From Centrapalus pauciflorus (lineage: Eukaryota; Streptophyta; Magnoliopsida; Asterales; Asteraceae): a stretch of DNA of 64,000 bases. The translations under genes were made by a program, and so were the position numbers. Positions 58,389 to 64,000 of the stretch are shown here, piece after piece. A model generated the notes under the pieces. That model was not told the origin of the DNA, made no database searches, and saw nothing but the letters and a program-made list of their open reading frames with translations. Numbering within the stretch: position 1 is the first letter of the stretch; each line of letters starts with the position of its first letter. The DNA is taken from assembly GCA_020465985.1 (NCBI GenBank), contig JAANYP010004711.1, positions 382,750 to 446,749 of the forward strand, in the 5' to 3' direction.

Positions 58389-59424
58389 CACACTTATAAC
58401 ATAAACGCTCATAATTTGCTTTGGGATCATCATCTCTTGGCCTATTGTCTCTTCTTTCAGCCAGCCTCTTGTCAGCTCAGCAAGGTTCACGGATGTCGTC
58501 TCTCCGATTATCTCTACGATCATAGTCCCTCCGATCATCTCTCCTCTCATCCCTTCGATCATCCCGACGATTGTAGTCTCTTCTATAGTCTCTCCTATCA
58601 TCCCTTCTATCGTCATGCCTTTCATAATGACGATCATCTTGATAGTCTCTATGGTCATCATATCTACTTTCGTCTCTATCATCTCTTCGATAATCATCTC
58701 TCCTATCATCTCTCCGATAGTCATCTCTCCTATCATCTCTCTGATAGTCATCTATCCTATCATCTCTCCTATCATCCCTTCTATCATCAGTATACCTCCG
58801 CAGGCCTATATGATATTGAAGCTGATTGTTGGTCTTGTTACAGAAACGTCTTTGTTGAAGACGATTTGACCACAAGACAATCTGTTCCTGAATGGTTGTG
58901 TCTTCTTCATCGTATGGCTCATGCGGTAGTGAAGCATATCTGCACTGAGATGATGAGGAACCTTGAGCATAGGGTGCGGGAGATAGTGTCTTGTTGGAGA
59001 GTTTGGCCAGAGAGTCAGCTGGTTTGATGCTTGTGTTTGCGGAGAGTAATAGAGATGCCAACGTGTTAGCCATCTGCTTTTGCTGATCTACATCCCCCTG
59101 ATATTTCTTGAGTTCTTTGAAGACAACATTGATAGAGACATTCGGAGTGTCCAGAACTCGTCTAGTGGCATGGCAGGCAACTTGCCATTCTGGGGCCAGG
59201 GAAGCAAAGAATTGGATGTTGATGTCATTTTTATCCTTCTTGATGTGCAACTTGTTCAATTCGTTCAGAACTGCACAGAATCTAGTGAATGTATCCTAAA
59301 GAGACTCCTCATCTTTAGCTCTAAATTAAGTAAATTTTGCCTTAGCTTCCTTGATTTTAGCTCTGTCATCTAAATCAGCCCCGAGCGTTTGAACTTCCAG
59401 TTCATCCCACATTTCTTTGGCAGA
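58389..59424 (-). pseudogene. gag: gag of copia C, N-terminal part
   Basis: On the minus strand it runs from SAKEMWDELEV at the gypsy F joint (59424) to R-L-C-Y-K-C at the B1 joint (58389). A UBN2-like Gag core (LNKLHIKKDKNDINIQFFASL, VFKELKKYQGDVDQQKQM) is followed by an Arg/Asp repeat segment and the first half of the zinc knuckle. Stops are present near 59297 and 59325. The upstream start and the 5-prime LTR lie beyond gypsy F, outside the window or lost. Confidence 0.8.
58480..58795 (-). repeat. Arg-Asp coding tandem repeat in C gag
   Basis: Repeated GATAGGAGAGATGA-type units (about 15 and 30 bp periods) encode strings such as RRDDRRDDYRRDDR. About 100 residues of alternating basic and acidic side chains lie just before the zinc knuckle. 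On the opposite strand it makes ORFs of Ser/His/Ile repeats that are shadows. Confidence 0.75.
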
Positions 59425-61400
59425 TGTGACACCCTTGCCACAATAACAACCATTACAATACACCCAAGATTAAACACCACATAAATTATTACATAATGAT
59501 CTGAATGCTTAAACAATGGCGGAAGCATTAAAGTACAGAAATAAAAATACAAATGTATTATACAACCTACGGTGCCACAAGGTTTCAAATCTAAGTCTAC
59601 ATACTCAGTAGCATTACATCATCCCAAATATATATTACAACAATTATCCCATAATTCAGTTACCAAAATGAGTAGAAGATTATCTTCAAAAACTTCAATA
59701 GATGACCTAGCTAGAAGGTCCAGCATCGGATTTCCCATTTCCTGTAAAAAGTGAACAACTGAGGGGTAAGCAAAGCTTAGTGAATACACAGATTTACGGA
59801 TTCTGTAATCTTTATGAAGCCTCCCAAGAGTAAGACCGACGACACACGCCGTATACTCTCTTCGTACACCAAATACGGAACAAGAGTCGCAGCTCCTTCG
59901 AGCCCAAAGCTCGGAATTAAACCAACCATCTGAGACAGACATAACATCGGGGATGACTTACTGCCTACCAGAACCTCAGAGGGATCAGCTCCGGGTCGTA
60001 TAGCGCAATAACATCGGATTACAGATGCGACCTACCGGTCCATCGACAGATGCACAACAAAGAAACGGACATGCAACAAGCAACAATGTGCATCTAAGTT
60101 TACGCAAGTTAGTAGAATTCCAAATGAAGGTGAAACAACATGTCTAATCAGGAAATAGCTAACGTAAAGCAGATATAAACATGCGAAATCATATGTACTC
60201 ACAGTGGGTGCGTTAGTTAATTTCAGTTTATTTTAATTCTCTTCGGGTTTTCAACTGGATCCACAAAGTACCCCACTGTGGGTTAAACAACACCACAAGG
60301 GACCTGTGAAGTCAGTTGTAACACAACATTATGTCAATAGCTGTTTACTTTCATAAAACTAAATTTTTATAAGTTTTATAATAAATAACCCGAAATTCGG
60401 ATCCTTTCTCGAATTAGGACTTCCACCCGAACTCGGACCCTTACCCGAATTCGGACCACCTGCCAGTTCGGACAGCTCCAAATTCGGACCACCTACCAGT
60501 TCGGCCCACATCCGAGTTCGGACTTCATCCAAATTCGGATGATCCGAAGAATGTTCTTATGGTCTGAAATTCATACTTGTGCAATTTAAATATTTTCCAG
60601 ATTCCATTTTTTATCAATATAGACCAGTTTTCTGTCTGAAAACCATTAATATAAGCATAATGTACCCATTTTATCATAATCCATGCAAAAATGTGTACCA
60701 AATTAGGCCCTATTTCGCCACTTTTATACAACCATCGAACACACACACTCAAACACACACTAAAATTCTAAATCATACTTAGGGGTTGATTCAAAACCTG
60801 AAATTTGGTACATAGCATCTTAAACACTGGATTTAAACATATCCATAACAATATATCACATGCATTAACATCTGCAACTCCAAATCTATGATTCAATTTT
60901 ATCAAAACCGAACCAAAACCCTAAAATTTCAAAGAGTTCATGAACTATTTACCTTAAATTATTGCTTGTAGATGTTTTTATTCCTCCCTAGCAATCTGAA
61001 TCCAGATTTCCAGCTTCAAATTCCACGAAATTGTTGATCTTTGAATTGAGGATGAGAGAGAGAGCCGAGAGAGAGAGAGAGAGTGAGTGAGTGAGAGCTT
61101 GAGAGTTTGAATGAGTAATGACCAAAAATTAAGATTTTCCATCTTTTTATTCCACACTTTCAGCCCCTTTACTTATCTGATTTTATTAAATAAAGATTCT
61201 ATCTTTATTTTATTCTCACAAATACTTATAATTAATTATACTTACTTGATAAATTGAAATTCTCAATTTCTTAATAAAGCAACCAACTTAAATAATCCAA
61301 ATACATAGTCATCTTTCATAATCCAATCATAATTATATTAAATTCAAAAATTCAGCCTAATTAACTTCAATTACATCATTTTAAATTCTTAGGATGTTAC
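59425..61400 (-). repeat. 3-prime LTR of gypsy F (1976 bp)
   Basis: On the minus strand it runs from TGTAACATCC (61400) to GGGTGTCACA (59425), preceded by GTGGTGGAGCCCATGC, the motif also found before the D and E LTRs. At 60390-60550 about nine copies of ATTCGGA/AACTCGGAC words occur. A GA run lies at 61055-61090. Confidence 0.85.
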
Positions 61401-63310
61401 AGCATGGGCTCCACCACGCTCAAACTTCGTCCTTGAGGTTACTTGGCTTCAAACAGTTGTGGATTTTTCTTTAGCATGTCAGCCTTGGTCTCCCATGTAT
61501 GGTTTGCCCCTTTATGATGCTTCCAACGTACAAGCACCATCTCTATCTCTTTACTCCTTAACTTCTTCACTTTGGTATCTAGAACACATTCCGGCTCCTC
61601 CACGTATCGAAGCCTTTCGTTAATCTGCAGCTCAGTGTGGTCAGCCCAATCCTCATTTCCGGTAGTAAATGACTTTCTGAGATTCCCCACATGGAACACC
61701 GGATGTATGCCTGACATCTCTTTAGGCAACTCTAACCGATAAGACTGATTTCCCACTTTCTCTATTATCTTAAATGGTCCAACGAATCTCGGAGCTAACT
61801 TTCCACTTTTCACGAAATGAGTAACACCTCTCATAGGTGATACCTTCAAATAAACCCAATCGTTATCATCAAAACTGATCGATTTATGCCTCCTATCGTA
61901 ATAGCTTTTCTGTTGATCCTGTGCCGCCTTCATATTCTGTCTTTCCTGCTGTATCTTTTCATTCGTTTCCTGAAGCAATGTCGGCCCAGCAATCAGTGTT
62001 TCTCCAGTTCTCTCCAATATGTAGGAGTCCTACACCTTCTCCCATACAATGCTTCAAATGGCGCTTTTTTTATTGTCGCGTGATAACTGTTGTTGTACGA
62101 GAACTTTATCAGTGGCAAATGATCGTCCCAATTACCACCGAGGTCCAATAGACATGACCTCATCGTATCCTCCAAAGTAAGGATGGTCCGTTCACTTTGA
62201 CCATTGGTTTGCGGACGATAAGCTGTACTCATAGCGATCCTCGTACCCAATCCCTCTTGCAAAGTCGACCAGAAGTTGGAGGTGAAGCGGCTATCACGAT
62301 CAGATACTATAGACTTAGGAACTCCATGTCTCGTGATAATCTCGTCTACGTGGATCTGAGCCAACCTTTCTAACGAGTAACTTTCTCTGATGGTAATGAA
62401 GTGTGCAGACTTAGTCAATCTATTAATAATTACCCATAACAACATCCTCGGCATAGGCTTTGCGACTCAAAGCATCGGCTACCACATTAGCCCTTCCCGG
62501 ATGATAAAGGATTTCACAATCATAATCCTTTATAAGTTTCATTGAACGTCTTTGCCTCATGTTGAGCTCTTTCTGACTAAAGATGTACTTTAAACTCTTG
62601 TGGTCGGTGTAGAGTTGACACTTAGTTCCATTTTGATAATGTCTCCACAATTTCAATGCAAAAGTAAGAGTGGTCAACTCCAACTCATGAGTTGAATAAT
62701 CTTTCTCGTGATGCTTTAACTGTTTAGAGGCATAAGCAATTACTTTCCCACGCTGCATCAGTACAGCACCTAATCCTAACCTCGAAGCATCCGTGTATAC
62801 CACAAAATCCTCATTGCCCTCCGGTAGAGCAAGTATCGGTGCTTCACTTAACATCTTCTTCAAAATCTCAAAAGCCTCTTGCTGCACAGTTTCCCAAACA
62901 AACGGTGCATTCTTTTTTGTTAATGCAATCAAAGGAACTGCAATCTTCGAGATGTCCTTAATAAACCTTCGATAGTACCCCGCAAATCCAAGAAAACTTC
63001 TGACCTCTGTAGCTGATCGAGGCGGTTCCCAGTTTCTTATAGCTTCAACTTTAGCTGGATCTACAGAAATACCAGCTCCCGAAATAACGTGTCCCAAAAA
63101 CTGAATCTGTTGTAACCAAAACTCACACTTTGAGAATTTGGCATACAACTTTTCCTTCCTCAACAATTCCAACAATTCCCTTAGATGATCAGCGTGCTCC
63201 GCTTCAGACTTAGAGTATACCAAAATATCGTCAATAAACATTATTACCGATTTATCTAACATCGGTCTACATACTCTGTTCATTAGATCCATGAAAACAA
63301 CTAATGCATT

Positions 63311-63626
63311 AGGGGTGATCAACGGTTTGGTTTATGGGTTCGTTGGTTTCCTCAGTTTGGTTTCTTCGGTTTGAGAATTTTTTTGTCCTAAACCAAAAAC
63401 CAAACCAAACCAAATTCAAAGCTACATAAACCAAACCATAAACTAAATTCGAATTCGGTTTGGTTTGGGTTGGTTTGTAAACCAAATATTCAAACAACAA
63501 AATTTTCAAGCATCTTTAACTGCCAAATACAATCCCAAAATATAAAGTTAACATACATAAAACGTTTTTCGTCAAAATACATTAACCCCAAAAATATCAT
63601 GTTTCCAAATAGCCTAACATTCAAGC

Positions 63627-63717
<91 letters not shown>

Positions 63718-63904
63718 GGTAATTCGATTTGGTTTGGTTTGCTATCGGCTAGATCATAAACCAATCCAAAAACTGAATATTATAATCGGTTTGTTCTGAA
63801 ACCAAACCAAAAACCAAATTTTAAATTTGGTTTGGTCTTAATCGGATTCGGTTTAATTTGGTTTTCGGTTTCCTTGGTGTTGGACCAAATACTGCCCACC
63901 CCTA
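63311..63904. mobile_element. Non-autonomous hAT-type element (594 bp) in gypsy F RT
   Basis: The ends are AGGGGTGATCAACGG and CTGCCCACCCCTA, forming short inverted repeats. The flanks AATGCATT (63303-63310) and GATGCATT (63905-63912) are an 8-bp target duplication with one mismatch. Many GGTTTGGTTT/AAACCAAACC subterminal repeats lie at both ends, as in plant hAT MITEs. No transposase. The host RT codons (N-N-A / N-A-L) lie on each side. Confidence 0.82.
63629..63715. repeat. (CA)n-(TA)n compound microsatellite in the hAT element
   Basis: About 26 CA repeats (63629-63680) followed by about 17 TA repeats, in the middle of the hAT element. Confidence 0.9.
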
Positions 63905-64000
63905 GATGCATTGTTTAACCTAAATGGCATAACCAAGAACTCGTAATGCCCATAACGTGTCCTGAAAGCTGTCTTAGGGACATCTTCCTCCCGAACATTC

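Larger units (their letters stand above)
35672..59424 (-). mobile_element. Ty1/copia element C (Sirevirus-like), split by B1 and cut by E and F
   Basis: In minus-strand order: gag N-terminus (59424-58389), copia B1 inserted in a zinc-knuckle codon, rest of gag (46164-about 44000), pol (43747-40389), spacer (40388-38614), and aORF (38583-35672, cut by gypsy E). The 5-prime LTR and gag start are lost behind gypsy F and the 3-prime LTR behind gypsy E. Net remaining C sequence is about 11.5 kb. It is the oldest layer of the right half. Confidence 0.87.
59425..64000 (-). mobile_element. Ty3/gypsy element F (chromovirus), cut by the window end
   Basis: Minus strand: RT (from beyond 64000), RNase H, integrase with an internal deletion, chromodomain, and a complete 3-prime LTR (61400-59425). 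It is inserted in the gag of copia C; GCAGA (59420-59424) is one target copy and the other lies outside the window. It is related to gypsy E and D but clearly a different family. A hAT-type element interrupts its RT. Confidence 0.88.
61439..64000 (-). pseudogene. pol: pol of gypsy F (RT, RNase H, integrase, chromodomain)
   Basis: RT: TRYGHYEFLVMPFRLNNA (63990-63913), the hAT insertion, then ALVVFMDLMNRVCRPML and FIDDILVYSK. There is no intron after CEFWLQQ. RNase H: VVYTDAS, THELELTT, LYTDHKSL, ILYHPGRANVVADALSRK. At AYAEDVVM (about 62445) the frame jumps to NRLTKSAHF: the RNase H-integrase linker, the zinc-binding domain and the first catalytic Asp are deleted. VSDRDSRF and NGQSERTILTLE remain. 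A frameshift lies near 62000 (YWRELEKH / ERTGETLIAG). The chromodomain is intact: VRWKHHKGANHTWETKADML, with the stop at 61439. Confidence 0.88.

Noticed and set aside
58314..58751. Minus-strand ORF rich in Met/Ile/Gly-Glu and plus-strand ORFs rich in Ser/His/Ile at 58416-59027
   Set aside because: These are shadows of the Arg-Asp repeat of C gag in other frames. The Gag frame alone connects to the zinc knuckle and the Gag core.
60720..60765. CA-rich stretch as a separate repeat element
   Set aside because: It is a short impure run inside the gypsy F LTR and shows no repeat boundaries of its own.

Overview
ORGANISM AND OVERALL CHARACTER. This is nuclear DNA of a flowering plant, probably a eudicot. 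It looks like retrotransposon-rich intergenic or heterochromatic sequence. I found no host gene, tRNA, rRNA or CRISPR array. Almost every supported coding segment belongs to an LTR retrotransposon, and two small hAT-type DNA transposons sit inside them. Asterid (for example Asteraceae-like) affinity is a guess: from memory, similar extra 3-prime ORFs occur in copia polyproteins of that group. LAYOUT. I name the families A, B, C (Ty1/copia, Sirevirus-like) and D, E, F (Ty3/gypsy chromoviruses). 1-972: AT-rich, with a possible gypsy LTR end. 973-8224: copia A (+), 5-prime LTR, gag and pol, truncated, with a hAT element at 3219-3926. 8225-13182: 3-prime half of copia B2 (+), inserted in gypsy D. 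13183-14423: gypsy D (+), 3-prime fragment. 14424-18997: copia A-prime (-), 3-prime ORF and LTR. 18998-26696: copia B3 (-), inserted in A-prime and holding an intact 1014-codon extra ORF. About 26691-35671: gypsy E (-), inserted in copia C. 35672-59424: copia C (-), split by complete copia B1 (+) at 46165-58388, which has a perfect 5-bp target duplication. 59425-64000: gypsy F (-), inserted in the gag of C, cut by the window end, carrying a second hAT element at 63311-63904. HOW THE PARTS WORK TOGETHER. All three copia families have the order LTR, primer-binding site, gag with zinc knuckles, protease-integrase-RT-RNase H, a long AT-rich spacer, an extra sense ORF (called aORF here), polypurine tract, LTR. 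The aORFs of A, B and C share a recognisable N-terminal domain. A plant-type 3-prime splice site (branch-like CTAAY or TACTAAC, pyrimidine-rich stretch, AG) lies directly before pol in A, B1 and C and directly before the aORF start codon in B1, B2, B3 and C. This suggests that pol and the aORF are expressed from spliced RNAs, in the manner of a retroviral env. Family B also carries three hairpins with compensatory base changes between pol and the aORF, and copy-specific TTCGA-core words in both LTR and spacer. Gypsy E has an 85-bp GT-AG interruption in pol whose removal restores the frame. Apart from the B3 aORF, essentially every polyprotein is broken by stops, frameshifts or deletions, so the window is a record of nested insertion, illegitimate recombination and decay. 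All comparisons were made by eye; no search was run.
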